Of a stretch of 64,000 bases of DNA, positions 1 to 12,700 are shown piece after piece (within the stretch, counting starts at the first letter, position 1; every line of letters starts with the position of its first letter). A program made the translations under genes and the position numbers. The notes below the pieces were generated by a model that saw only the letters and a program-made list of their open reading frames with translations, was not told the origin of the DNA and made no database searches. The DNA comes from Suillus spraguei (Eukaryota > Basidiomycota > Agaricomycetes > Boletales > Suillaceae). Where the stretch lies: NCBI GenBank assembly GCA_016800925.1, contig JABCPU010000008.1:124001-188000 (forward strand), written 5' to 3'.

Positions 1-229
1 AAAGTTCCGAAGATATCACACTGTTATGGGTCGCCTGGGATCCCGATGTCACATAGTGTGAGTTCCCCCTGACTAACATAGTCCGTTGCTGCCGGCGCGT
101 GCACTAAATTCGTAAACACTATGATCCCCGCCTAGGAGCCCATCTTTGTCCGTTGATGGGGTTATTGTTGGCTTCCGTCGGCTTGGTTCAGGTGCTGTTC
201 ATATCGATGAGTTTACTCCTTATCACATC

Positions 230-313
230 GCCCGCCTAGCTCAATCGGATAGAGCGTCAGACTCTTATGACTAGGCGATCTGAAGGCTGCGAGTTCGACC
301 CTCGCGGTGGGCT
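230..313 (+). tRNA. tRNA-Lys (anticodon CTT) with a 10-nt intron
   Basis: The acceptor stem GCCCGCC (230-236) pairs with GGTGGGC (306-312) with one G-U pair, followed by discriminator T. The T-arm GCGAG/CTCGC encloses TTCGACC. The anticodon stem is TCAGA (257-261) with TCTGA (279-283). The loop reads C-T-CTT-A, with the anticodon at 264-266, and is interrupted after position 37 by TGACTAGGCG (268-277), the canonical place for a nuclear tRNA intron. With the intron removed the loop is CTCTTAA, as in other fungal tRNA-Lys(CTT). The internal A and B box sequences for RNA polymerase III lie in the D- and T-arms, and a TTTT tract follows at about 318. Confidence 0.93.
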
Positions 314-557
314 AAAATTTTTAATTGCCTTCCGGTGAGTGTGAAGGTAATTCTGATTTGTTTTACAGTATACATTACTACAGGAGCATGAACAACTTCG
401 GTACTTTCATTTCACCATAAATTGAATCACAATACAAATACGTATAGTCTAAATATCCTCATTAACGAGTCTCACCAGGGGAGTCACATCGCTGATCGTG
501 ATGGGTTATCGCTTATCGTAAAAGTCCATGACTAAGGTCTGCGGGTGATGGCTAGCA

Positions 558-1654
558 TCAGATACTCATCCTCGGAATGTGCAACAGCTGGTCGAGTGAT
601 GAGTTACGCCGCTTTGAACGAACTGATTGAACAATAGAACCATACCTAACCATGTATGGCACTGTGGCTGCGGCCAGACAGGCAAAGGCAGCCCACGCAA
701 GGTATATTCCATTCCCATAGGAAACAATAATCCCTGATAGGACGCCACCATTGAGTTGTGTGAGTTCCAGGGTATTGACGCCCTCGCATTTTTTGACGAT
801 CGATGTCCAGATGGCAGCGCCGATGAGGATGAACAACGCGGCCATTATTGATGAAACTGTTGAAATAACAAACAGGAGTGCCCTTTTTGCTACACCGCTG
901 TAGACAGGCCTTGAGCGTGGCGCGCATAAAAATCGAGGTGGACCTTACGTAAACAATGCAATGGTTGCAAATATCGTCCCGATGAGGATGAAATAGTATG
1001 CAACGCGAGAATTGTAACCCAGGTAGGCTGAGTTGAACAAGGTCGTTTTGACCAACATCGAATTGGCAATACTTGTGTAGTTCGGGAGCATATCGGACGT
1101 CATCGCAACAAAAGGCTCAAACTTGTCGGCAATGGTGTGATTGGTGCATGTGCCAGCAGAGCTATTAACGTATGCGCAATAGGAATAGAGACCGAACTCG
1201 TAGAGTTGCCTCAGCCCATTCTGCTCGCCGAGAGGTGACGTATAATTGTCCGTGTATAGGCCCTCAACCGGATCAGTGATGGTTTCTTGCATTGCCTGGC
1301 TGTGGCCTTATTAGCACATTGCCACAAATAATATACTTATTTAGGGTACTAACCCGAACCCTGAAGTGTTGACTTTTGCCTGGACGGCGTGATCAGAAAG
1401 GTCTCGAAGCCACAGTTATGACCACAAATCAATCACCATTGCAATTCCATGTGGAACAAGTGAGGTGTTGATTTGCCCAACCTGACAGAAGTGATAAGAT
1501 CAAAATGGCAATGAACGACGAAAAGACATACATGGACAAAGATTAATAGCAAAAGTGCAACGAACCTGTCGGCAAGGTAAGTCGGAAGCGGAAGCGGAAG
1601 GAAATACGCTCACGAAAGAAAGGATGCACCTCCAACGCAGTATTCTCCTTTCAT
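558..1654 (-). CDS. SUR7/PalI-family plasma-membrane protein
   Basis: Spliced gene of about five exons. The start is ATG at 1654; exon 1 encodes MKGEYCVGGASFLS and runs into a hydrophobic helix (RFVALLLLIFVHVGQINTS). A long extracytoplasmic loop carries a paired-cysteine segment (YSYCAYVNSSAGTCTN) preceded by LYEFGLYS, which resembles the Sur7 signature. Three more hydrophobic segments follow, beginning near FILIGTIFATIALF and VAALFILIGAAIWTS, and the short basic tail ends at 558. The four-TM layout with one large loop fits the SUR7/PalI family (eisosome or pH-sensing proteins of the cortex). I cannot tell Sur7-like from PalI-like function. The middle splice sites are approximate. Confidence 0.72.
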
Positions 1655-1909
1655 TTTTCAATGCTCCAATGATGATAAGCTTTTAGAGATGAGGTATAAC
1701 AGGGTGCAGAACTTCACGGCGCAGCATGAAGGAGGCAAACCTGCAGCATTGAATACACGCGACTTTATGTAATATCTTACAAGTGTACATTCTATATTTC
1801 CCACGAACAACTGAGCAACTTGCCAAGTTGCTTATCCAAATATGGAATAACCGCCAAGTCTGGCGCCGTCCACCACTTCGCTATCTTACCTCGAGCGGAG
1901 CCAGCCAGC

Positions 1910-4900
1910 ATGTCCAAATTGTCCCTTCGGAAGCCGCTTGCTCGTAATACAGCAGTACCAAGTCTTCATGAAAGTGAAATTCCGCCCCAAGATCTTCGTT
2001 TGCTAGACCAGGTTGAACAAGATGAGGATTCTCCACAAAGTCGCGCAAAACATCCGGCGCTCAGGACCAAGGATGTTGGCAAGAATATTGGTAGTAGAGC
2101 CCAGTCACCAAGTTCTCCTAAATCTAGCGGAGAGCACAGGCGTGTGTTCAGTCTAAATCGCAAAGTCAAGGCCAAAGAGCTGTTGGATCAAACTGAAGGT
2201 AACAGTCGGTGTTCCCTTTCCTCCCAAAGACATTGATAGATGCTGCTCAGTAGCCGTTGTGCCTAGTACCTCGCGGATGCCTAAACAGGTACCCTCCAAT
2301 GGAGACATCGACACAGAAGCCCAGTTGTCAGAGGCTTTACAAGATGATTCGCCTTTTATCAGACCTCCTTCACCCTCTCCACCCTGTAATAGGCCCTCAT
2401 TACAGGCGTTCCGAGGGACAGGCTCTGTACGACCATCCCCTGTGACGCGTAATCCAATTGACAAATTACGTGTTTCAGATGCGTGCTGGAACTCAAACTC
2501 TGATTCAAGCTTTACAGGCTATTCCATGGGCAGATGTTACTAATCAGGACGATGATCTTACTAATTCATAACACCGCATGGGGGTGAGGATAGTGACGAA
2601 GATTCTGGAGGTTTGTGATCTTCTTCATTGACTTCCTTTTCTGACACTTCATTCCAGCAGTGCCTATGGCTTCTTCTATTCACGCTATTTATCGTCCTGT
2701 TGCACGTTCGAGAAGAGCAGAAGCATCATTATCATCCACTGCACTGCCATCGCCGGAGGAAGGACATGAATCGTCCGATGGAGATTTGGACGTGACGTGT
2801 TTCTCCGAAGAGGATGCTGATGCCGAGGACTTTGAAGCTGCTACCCCGCGCCCCGCAGATGTACCAAAGCCAGAACATGCTGTACCGGAGCTGACGGCCC
2901 TCCGACCTGAGATGTACATGAGACGTAGGGCTTCTAGCCGTGCTGGAAGTATCACGACTGTCAAAGTCGACCGGAGGACGCGCCTAGCCGAGAAATTAAA
3001 GGAGATCTTTGAGTTGGATGCCATTGATGAAGTTCTAGCCGGTGAGTGTCTCATTTATTGATACCACTCACAATATTTACCTAATCCCAGAAATGCCTTG
3101 CTGGTTACTTCGCTCTGTCTGTAAGGCAATTTGTTTCACACATTAATGCGCAATTATAACGCCACGCATAGTGTTACAGGGATATATGTACCTCACGAAC
3201 TCTCATTTATGTTTCTTTGCGCACATGCCCAGCCGAGAGGTAAGAAATCTATACAACCTCTTCCAGCGTGATTCTATAATCTGTGTAGGATCAAATACTC
3301 AAATCGGGAACACTCAGTAAGAGGGCCAATCGTACTAAGCGGTGGACAAAGCACTGGTTCGTGCTCAAGAACGATGCCCTCTCCTGGTATCAATCTTCCT
3401 CGGTAAGTGAAACAGATTACGAGACATCGCTATCTTATACCTCATTATTAGGATCCCTATTTCATACATGGCATAGTGGATCTTCGTTATGCGATATCTT
3501 GTGATCCGTCCGGAGAGAAGGAGATGCGTCTCCGAACAAACCAGAAGAATATTCTCATGTCAGCCGACTCAGTTCCTAGTCGAGAGGAATGGGTAAAGGC
3601 TATAAGGAAAGTGATCTTCAAGGCACAAAATATGGGTGACACTGTTAAGGCAGGTTGATAATGTTTACTTGTGTGCGTATTAACATGCTACTTCTTGCAG
3701 ATCGCAATCCCTTACTCGTCTGTCCTTGATGTCGAGAAGTCATCAGCAATAGACTTCAGCGAAACCATCGAGGTCAAAGTTTTCGACAGGGACCATTATA
3801 CAGCGGACTCGTATTTCTTCGCCTACTTCCAGGACTTACCGGTTGCGTTGGAACATATTCGCGATGCTGTACGTTCACATCGTTCATCTGCCAGGTCGCC
3901 TCTGGCGCTCTTGGATACCACCTCTACCCGGCCGCCACAGCTTTCCGCCACTCAAGGTATTGATCGCACCAAGAGCCTCCCAACACCGGATACGCGTTTT
4001 GGCTCCTCTTTCAGATTATCGTCTCTTCTACGGCCATTCCATGACTCGCTTCCCACGTCTTTGGGGCGCATAAACAGTATACCGGGGGCTCACGAATCTA
4101 CAGAAACGTCTGATGAGTACACTCACATAATTAAGAGATCAGGTTCTTCACTGGTGCCCATCACATCTTCACCTGATTCGATATCTTCCCCAGACTCAAG
4201 CAAGGCGCTTCACGTTATCTCTAAAGCATTTACAATTGCCACTTCTACGGAACACACTTATCCTCCTTCCACGTCTGTGAGTGATCTGGCTTCTAGTCCA
4301 TCTGCGAAATCTATCCCACCAAGTGTTCCATGGAACGTGGGAGTACCCTCGTGGCTCAAGGTCCCGCGTAGCCGTCTAGGCACCTCTACCTCGAATGCAT
4401 CTTCGCTTAGTGCCTCTCCCAGTGGGGGCGCCATACGTGAAGTATATTCTGTCCCATCAAATGCAGAATCAGCAGCCCGGCAGAGCTTGGGAAGTACCGA
4501 TCTTGGATACAGTGTTCTTGAGACACCAGAAGCTGCTGTTGATCCGGAAGCTAGTGACAAATTCAGGGTTGCATTTGCCTTTGACGAGAAGGAGACTCTG
4601 TTAGGCTGTATGTGCATTCCTTTTATCTCAAGTTTTGCTGTTGAGCATCTTTTAGATTTTACTGGATACCTACTCCGTCTTCTACCAGTACCTGGCCGAC
4701 TGTATGTCTCAACCAACTATTTCTGTTTCAAGTCAACTGGCCCTCTTTCTTCCAAGACTCGGGTACGCAATTCTCAAATCCTCTGGGTCTACCCCTCATG
4801 ACACTTTCCTAGATGATTCTTCCTATTCGAGATATCTTAAGCGTCGAGAAGACCAAGGGTACTCGGTTCGCCCACTATGGTCTCACAGTTGTTATCAAAG

Positions 4901-7144
4901 GCCACGAGGAACTTTTCTTTGAATTTGGCTTCGATGACCGCCGAAGAGCATTTGTTGGCATTCTAGAACAGCAAATGGAAGAGGTTAGGAAGCGTGCGAG
5001 TGCGGGAGATATACCGATTCTCAGTCAGGGGAAAAGGGATGCACTCATCTTGGAGGAGTTCGAGCCTGGCATTTCCTCAGACTCAGATCCCGTCCCTTCA
5101 CCCGAAAGCATGTCTGAATCACTCCCAGCAGTCATGTTCACCTCTTCCTCATCGACATTTCTGACTTTCAAGCCCAAGGAATCCTTACATTTCACTTTCT
5201 TGACGATCGGCTCAAGAGGAGATGTACAACCTTACATAGCTCTGGCAAAGGGCCTCATGGAACATGGTCATCGTGTCAAAATTGCAACACACGGGGAATT
5301 CCGTGAATGGATAGAAACCGTTAGTCGCCCACCTCTTTGAGCGACATACCATTGACACACCCGGCAGTATGGAATCGAATTCGGCTATGTTGGTGGAGAT
5401 CCAGCAGAACTTATGCGCATCTGTGTTGAGAATGGCACATTTACTGTGGCATTCCTCAAGGAAGGTTTGTTAAAGGTGTGTTTATGCCGTATAAGTATTC
5501 ACCGATCTTACATTCTTCCAGTTCCGTGGGTGGATCGATGACCTTTTGAAGACTGCGTGGGAAGCATGTCAGGGCACAGACATCCTGATTGAAAGTCCCA
5601 GTGCCATGGCCGGAATTCACATTGCAGAGGCACTCAAGATACCCTACTTTAGAGCTTTCACGATGACTTGGACACGTACTAGGGCATATCCGCACGCCTT
5701 CGCTGTTCCAGAACACAAGGTTTGTGAGGCATGTCACTGCACTAGGCTGGAGCTCATGATAATTCTTCCAGATGGGTGGCGGGTATAACTATATGGTGTG
5801 TTGATAAAGTATTCGTTCATCGCTTGGGCCTGATAACACTGATGCCAGACTTACGTTATGTTCGACCAAGTATTCTGGCGTGCTATCTCGGGCCAAGTAA
5901 ACCGTTGGCGACGTAATACTCTGCATATAGGCAATACGAGCCTTGATCGCATGCAGATTCACAAGATACCTTTCCTGTACAATTTCAGTCCTACACTTGT
6001 GCCTCCTCCTTTAGATTGGCCCGAGTGGATCCGCATCACTGGTATGCTCAAGTCCATTTTGCATGACAACTGTTTATCTCAATTTATCATTAGGATATTG
6101 GTTCCTCGACGACGCAGAAGTGAGCGCCAAAAAATGGACTCCACCACCCGATCTCCTACCGTTTATCGATTCGGCTCATGAAGCTGGAAAGAAGGTCGTC
6201 TATATTGGCTTTGGCAGCATCGTTGTCTCAGACCCGGTGGCAATGACCCATTGCGTGATAGAAGCTGTTTTACGGAGTGGTGTATATGCAATTCTCTCCA
6301 AGGGCTGGTCTGATCGATTGCAAACGAAGTCTTCGGAAGCATCTGAACCCGAGGAACCATTACCCAAAGAGATCTATTCGATTAATTCCATCCCTCATGA
6401 TTGGTTGTTTCAACGCATTGATGCTGTATGTCATCACGGTGGTGCTGGAACTACTGGTGCAAGTTTAAGGGGTTCGTACGTTATAAATCTCTGTTGCCGG
6501 TCTTATATATTTCCTGCAGCTGGCATACCAACCATTATCAAACCTTTCTTTGGAGATCAGTTTTTCTCCGCTGATCGTGTTGAAGCCCTTGGCATAGGAA
6601 CTGGTGTCCGCAAGTTGACCGTAGAGAGCATGACCGAGGCGCTTGTCTCTGCGACTACAGATGTCAAACAAATTGAGAGGGCGAAGTTAGTTGGTGAACG
6701 TATACGCACTGTAAGTCGATTTAATTAAGACTCACGGGTGTTCTAACCCAGATATAGGAGAACGGTGTTGCAGTCGCAATCGAGGCCATCTACCGTGATC
6801 TTGACTATGCTCGCTCATTGATCAAGCGAACCCCCAATGAATCAGAGGCTGTGCATGATGTCGAAGGCGCCGTTTACGACGAGCAGAATATCGCATCATC
6901 GCAATCTACTCTGGAACGTTCTGGTTCTGGTTCTCGGACTTCAGCAGATTCCCGCCGAGTCAGCGAAGACTGGAGTGTAATTTCTGATGGCGAAGACAAG
7001 CGCCCTTCCGGTTCGGGCAGAGTGAGCGATGGCAAGCTTGACCGGTCCTCGACCTTCAAACGTAGCAGTCTTGCGGCTGCTGTCATGTCTGTACTACCAG
7101 ATGCACTCACGCCTCATCGCCAACCCACAGGGCCACAACTATAA
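1910..7144 (+). CDS. ATG26: Sterol 3-beta-glucosyltransferase (ATG26/UGT51 type)
   Basis: Transfers glucose from UDP-glucose to the 3-hydroxyl of sterols at membranes; in some yeasts it is needed for pexophagy. I count about 17 exons, including micro-exons of 30 nt (3091-3120) and 24 nt (5772-5795). Order: a low-complexity acidic N-terminus; GRAM ([19 protein letters not shown], about 2996-3239); PH domain (about 3289-3653); a Ser/Pro-rich linker; a second GRAM (about 4560-4980); then the GT28-type catalytic domain starting [19 protein letters not shown]. The sugar-nucleotide site reads [15 protein letters not shown] and then [19 protein letters not shown] Ser-rich tail ends at the TAA at 7142-7144. 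The chosen start, ATG at 1910, is the first in-frame ATG; the frame is open further upstream but without ATG. Codons 2440-2570 do not stay in one frame (see findings). Confidence 0.93.
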
Positions 7145-7255
7145 GTTGTCTTTAATTTATCTAGTTTACTGTAACACTCGTCTCATTGTATAACGCACAC
7201 TTCTCAATTACTCGACCTGTTAGATATCTTGCGATACTTAGATATAATACATAGA

Positions 7256-8748
7256 TCATATTACCCTGGCTTCTTCGTAGTGTTCTTCCAGCACCTTTTT
7301 GCTAAATGACCCGAAGGTATCGCTTTCAGAGATGCGTTGATGGGTATCGGGCTGCATGAAAAGAGCAAACGTTTCTCGTGATATCTTTGCTCCAACTTGT
7401 GTTTGCCCAACCCGCACGCAGTGAGGTGTTGCCCGTAACTTGCCAGCAGTGACTAGTTCCAGGGCCTCGCCTGTTTGGAAGGCAAGGCAGTCTGGAGGAA
7501 TCGAAACCTTCGTTAGATCTCCACCTCGAGTTCTGATATACAAGCCGGACGTCGGAGAAGGTGAAGGAACAGCAGTAGGGTCCATTCCTGCTTCTTCACG
7601 AAAAAATATAGCCTAAAGCACTCAACATTCAAATCTTCACAAAATATTTATGCACTCGAGGATGTACTTACCGAACACAACCCTGTCAGGAGTGAATGAT
7701 CTTTATGAAAGCCACACCAGCTATCGATGGGTCCATCCTCAGTGGTAGGGCTATTTTCTGAAGGAGGGAAGTAGTGCAGAAGGCGAGCTTTGGCGGTTTG
7801 TGTGCTGATGAGCTCTGGAACGGATAGAGACACGTCTGTCAAATATTTGGAGACTGGAGATCCTCATCAGCAGTTGTTCGCAGCGACGGTTTGCATATAC
7901 TGACCAAAGGGCTGGCAAGCGCCCGCAAGTTGGCACCCAACATCGAAAACCAACCGGCCCAAATTCTTAAAGGCTTCTTCAAAACCTTCTATACCAATCT
8001 CGTTTTTGTCGGGCCCTTGGTAATATTTAGTGTTCAATGTACTGTAGTGAAAAGGATAATGCATACAAACGTTATCGCCGTAGATTGGTGGATACGCAGC
8101 CTTCACAGCGGGGTTGACGTCGGGAACATCTATCACGGGGTTAGCGTAGTAAGACCCTTTCAGCGTGTCTAATTCTGAGGTAAGCAGGTGTCCAGCCAAT
8201 AGGCGGTATACATACCTGGCCGTCCATTCATGATTTCCTGAAGGGTGGCATCAGTCAGTCCAGTTTATTGATCAACGACTTTCAGTCTTCGCAACACTGA
8301 CTTTCCCGTGCGACCATCCGTAACTTCAGGTTGGAGTCAAAAACCTTGCTACTGTGACTTGGGCAAGTGCAAACTTGACCTACCTGTATATGCTACCAGG
8401 GTCCACATATTTCTCCCTTACGTCCTCGTCCAGATGAGCGAAATTGTATGCAAGTTTGAGTAATCTTTCCCTGTAGATAGGGTAGACAGGTGGAAGATCT
8501 TTGACCAGTATAATCCCGAGAGCTTGGGGATGCGATCCAAACGCCTCCTCTTCAGTAAGAGAAAGGAACGGCATTGGTATAGCGGTATACGATGTTATAC
8601 ATAACTCACCAATAGATGTCTCTAGGGACAAAGGTGAAGATACAAGTGTTTGGTAAGAGATCGAGACGACGTCTGTAGACATGGCACGCGATCCCTGCAA
8701 AACATGGGTTAGGGACGTCATGGAGCGAAAAAGTACCCTTCTCGCCAT
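7256..8748 (-). CDS. 2-oxoglutarate/Fe(II)-dependent oxygenase, isopenicillin-N-synthase-like
   Basis: Seven or so exons. The N-terminal DIOX-N-like part has LGIILVKDLPPVYPIYRERL and YGWSHGKEIMNGRP. The jelly-roll core shows the metal triad as H-K-D in WCGFHKDHSLLTGL and a distal His in LRATPHCVRVG, followed by the Arg of SRETFALFMQPD that would bind the 2-oxoglutarate carboxylate. The C-terminus ends EEARVI at 7259. Two starts are possible: ATG at 8748 (MARRVLFRSMTSL, basic and Ser-rich, looks like a mitochondrial presequence) or ATG at 8682 (MSTDVVSISYQTL). I used the first. The substrate is unknown: the family covers oxidation of many small molecules. It stands alone, convergent with ATG26 (111 bp gap). 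Confidence 0.82.
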
Positions 8749-9736
8749 CGAAAGGAGTCAGGACGCTTTGACACTATTAGGATTATAAAGGTTCCAAGCC
8801 TTGAAACAGTCTTATCGCTTGAAGTGCCGCGTTACGCCGTACTGCCTGACAGGTGCAATATCATTCATATGATCATATGATTACCTTGTACCACAAGGTC
8901 CCATAATTGTGGCTGTACACACTTTTTGACCCCGTGAGAATTACATAATAGCTATCAAGTACTTAAGGCTCAGTCCCACTACCCAGACGGAAACTTCAAT
9001 TCTGCAAACGTTTCCAACAGTAGATTTGCAGATGTCAAGTTATCCTGCTTCTTGATGACTGCTCGTCGCAATGACTTCAGCTTTTCCCCATCATTCTTGA
9101 CTTTATGGGTGTTCGAGAAGATGACTCAACATGAACACGATTCCGAGAACTTAAACACCAGAAATATGATTATGGTCACTTGTACTGTAAGTTATCCTCA
9201 TTCATCTATCAATGCACTCACAATATCATCTGACTAGGTGAAACCAACGTTCGCGAGTTGATTGTGTCACGACCGCCGTTAAACATACATTGCCTGAGCT
9301 CTCTGGTTCACTCAAAATAACTCAAACTTGGCGGTGGCCTTTCATTAGGCAAATCTCTCCGAAAGGAAAGGAAAGTCACGGTGCTCAAGCTCTTCTGACT
9401 ATTGGTATATCCAACCCTCTGAGCTGTGCGTACTGAATTTCTTTTAAAAAATGCGCTCATTCTCATTACACTAACAGCGAATTTTCCGCAGCCTTTTTCG
9501 ATTATCGCTCTGGCTCGCTATTTTCCAAGCTGGCGAAGCTCGGCTTATTGTCGCAAAGCGATTTTTATTGTATACATTCTAGATCTTGTTTGACTAGCAC
9601 TACTGTAGAATGGTAGTGGCGGCTAGGGGAGTCGCGGAGGGCATGCAATACGTAGATTGCGACCCTTGCAGACTTCCACGATTGCACACGCTATGCGTAC
9701 GAATGACCTACTCCTATAACTACTGGAGATCCCAAC
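8749..9736. other. Gene-free stretch of about 1 kb
   Basis: This lies upstream of the oxygenase gene and downstream of RIC1. I see no ORF with protein-like composition. It holds a perfect 16-bp palindrome at 8865-8880 (TCATATGATCATATGA). The remainder is presumably promoter of the oxygenase gene. Confidence 0.5.
8865..8880. repeat. Perfect 16-bp palindrome
   Basis: TCATATGATCATATGA equals its own reverse complement. It lies about 117 bp upstream of the outermost start of the 2OG-Fe(II) oxygenase, so it could be a dimeric transcription-factor site; no family is implied by the sequence alone. Confidence 0.5.
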
Positions 9737-12700
9737 CTAAGGTACCATGACACCTTTCTGGGCCACCAGAGATGTCTCCGACAAAGCATGCCTGAGCGCT
9801 TTTCCAGTATCATCGATCGAATGCAAGAAGCGTAAGAGTTCCCGACAAAGTTGCCAGTCCTGCGCTTTCACGGCACAGTTCAGCAAGCGGATGGCGTCTT
9901 TATTGTTTTCATCGAGCTGCTCAAGATTATGCAGCACCAACAAATATGAACCTGCTGTCCTCAGTCGTCTGGACGCTAAACATGTCTATTACGATAAGTT
10001 AGCGTGCTTCCGTTTCCACAAAACTTAACTGTCTCACCTCAAAGAGTGCATGTGGGTTCCCAACGATGCTAAACAGACGCTTCCATCTGGTCATTTCAGT
10101 CTTCCGAGCACATCTGACGACAACGTCTAAGGAGGCGTCGAAGTGGTCAAGAAACTCTATCACTGCCACGAGTGTACCAGACTCAGGCGACGCGCTTGTC
10201 GAAGGATCTTCCGAGTCTATGGTAGACTCAGATTCCACGACTGTATGTAGCAGTATTTCTAATGCATGTGCAAAGAAGACAAGATGCTGATAGTGTTTGG
10301 CAAGCGTCACTGCTCCCTTCACTTGCCCGGATTCCAGGTAATAACGGAGTACATGGTGCAGAAAAAGATGGGACTTAAACAGGTAAGTATAGACGCCAGT
10401 GGCCAGAGAAGAAAGAAACCCACACTCGTGGCATGTCTGAACATTACAAATGGGAGGTTCGTTCTCGTTGCAGCCTCGTGCTCCGCGCCGATGATGATTC
10501 CCTTGTCCATGAGAACAGCTGGTTATCCGTCAGCATCCCACCGGGACCTAACAAGCAGAATATACACGCACACAAAGGGTAGAAGTCTAATGGTATGCTC
10601 ACACTTTCCTTAACGCTTGAAGGTTCATCGGCAGATCCGACGACTCGATGGCAAGTGCATTCAGCCAAACCCGCATGTTCTGTCCGTCGTAACCCCAGAG
10701 TGAATTCTCAAGTGCACCAATACCACGGAGATGTATCCAACAAAATTCGATGCGTTCTGCGAAGATTTGCATATCATAGTTCACTTCCTGGGTACCAGAC
10801 TAGAGGGCAAAGTCAAGAATCTACTGCGTTGGTGTGTCATCATAGCACACCTTTCTGGGACGCAATAACACCAATTGACCACCAACTACCATCAATACAG
10901 TGGCGACTGCAAGGTCATCCACAGGGTCACCGAGTTCTGGACGCGAGCGATGAGTAAGTAGTGCTTTGGAAGCCCATGAACGTACGTTTCTGTGCATTCG
11001 GAATCATCCAGCTCAATGCCCTCACTGCGCTAGGCAAGGCAATGATTCCGTCAAATGTGATACTTCCGCACAGGTGTAGCTTGATTGTATCAGCAGTTGG
11101 TATAATCAAATAGTGGCTGAGCATATTGTCGGCGGTATAGACAAGTAGTGAATTGTCGACCAATGACAAAATTATGACTGGTGACATTAGGACTTCGCGG
11201 TGGAGCACATTTTGATTGCTCAGTTCCATGTCTCTGGAGTAGAGCCGTATCTGATGAGGTACAATAAGTTGAAATCCACATAGAAGCGAACGCCACAAAC
11301 TTGATACGACTTGGAAATTTCTACTGCAGCAATCAGGACATGGTGGAACCATAGAAGTCCTCCTTTCACCGTAAATGCCTGCTCTTGAGCGATGTTCGAG
11401 AATATTTTCCATCTGCCCGAGGTCGAGCTGTAATGTACTAGACCTCGCCTTCCAGCAATGGCAATCAGCCGACCATCACTGCTGAGTGTCGAATATCTTA
11501 TGGGCCAGTTTGTTGCCAGGTAGGGTTGAGGTATCTGCTACACCTGAGCTCAACTATATGTATGTGATCGTTAGGATACTGACTTTGATGTGCTGCCAAA
11601 CATCTGACTCTGGGTTGATGACGCTCATATCAGGTTGCTCAGCACCTCGGTACACCAGTGCTCGATCATCCATTTGCAAAAACGCGTAACGAGTGTTATC
11701 CTGCCCACCGTATGATAAACCTTCCATCTTCGAGTAGTAACATGAACTCACTGGAGAATGTTGACATGTCGTTGCGCTTTTAGCAAATGGCAGAATAAAA
11801 ACTTGGCCGTCTGGTTCTATGATCATTGGTAAAACTGTGGTATCGCAGACAGGACAACTTACTTATTCTGGAGGGAGTTAGGACAACTAACTCGAAATTT
11901 CCTGGTGCCCAGAACTATCGGGGTTCAAAATCAGTGTACTCCAAAAGTAGATGGCAGATTAGACTGACAAGGTTCTCAACCCCGTGCATGAAGGTATCTT
12001 GAAACCTATGGCAAAATATAAGTGCCCTGGTATCCCGTCAAGCTACAAACTCACCTGTCGCAATCAATGTGATCTTCGACTCCAAAGCCAGATGCAAGAC
12101 ATCGTCCGCCCACGCTGAATATTGCCCAGCCATGTGTCCACCCAACAGCTAGCACATATCCATCCGAACTCCATTCCATTGCAGTCACAGAACCACTCGA
12201 ACGGTTATACGGGTTTGGTATCTCGACAAGTTTCGGAGTGGGTGCAGGCTCATCTTGAGTCGGAAAACTTGTAAATTCGATGGAACCGCTAATCCGAGGA
12301 ATTAGTGGGAAGAATAAAATAAGAGGGATACTGCAGACCTTTCAGTGCCAACTGCAATAAATGAAAATCTCGTGTTGACAGCTATTGCTACCGCCCGACG
12401 AGGTTCAATGTAGTTTGACGACGATCGACCGCTGTTGTCATTGGTACTGCGCTGCTTTTGCACCCAACGCGGCACCTCAAAGTTATGGACACACGTGCCT
12501 TCCCAATAGTAGTACGGCTGCGAGCCAGAACTGTCAATTGATGGTCTGGATGTTCCGTTAGCTAGGTTTAATGCTGAATTCTGGCGCAAAAGTTATGTTA
12601 AGACGCTGAACAGTAATAGAACAGGACAACCTACTTTGTCAGTCTCTTCCTCATCAAGCTCTGAAACGTTTTCAGAATGCCTGCTTTCTTGCAAACGGAC

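Noticed and set aside
1820..1909. Open frame upstream of the ATG26 start
   Set aside because: The frame is open but starts with TTG and contains no ATG; the first ATG is at 1910.
6094..6520. Frame break between SLRG and the following AGIPTII in ATG26
   Set aside because: Explained by a normal intron (6472-6519) with a GT donor and a TGCAG acceptor.
9052..9237. Short ORF (plus) MMTARRNDFSFSPS
   Set aside because: Low-complexity, no homology recognised, no splice partners; treated as chance.
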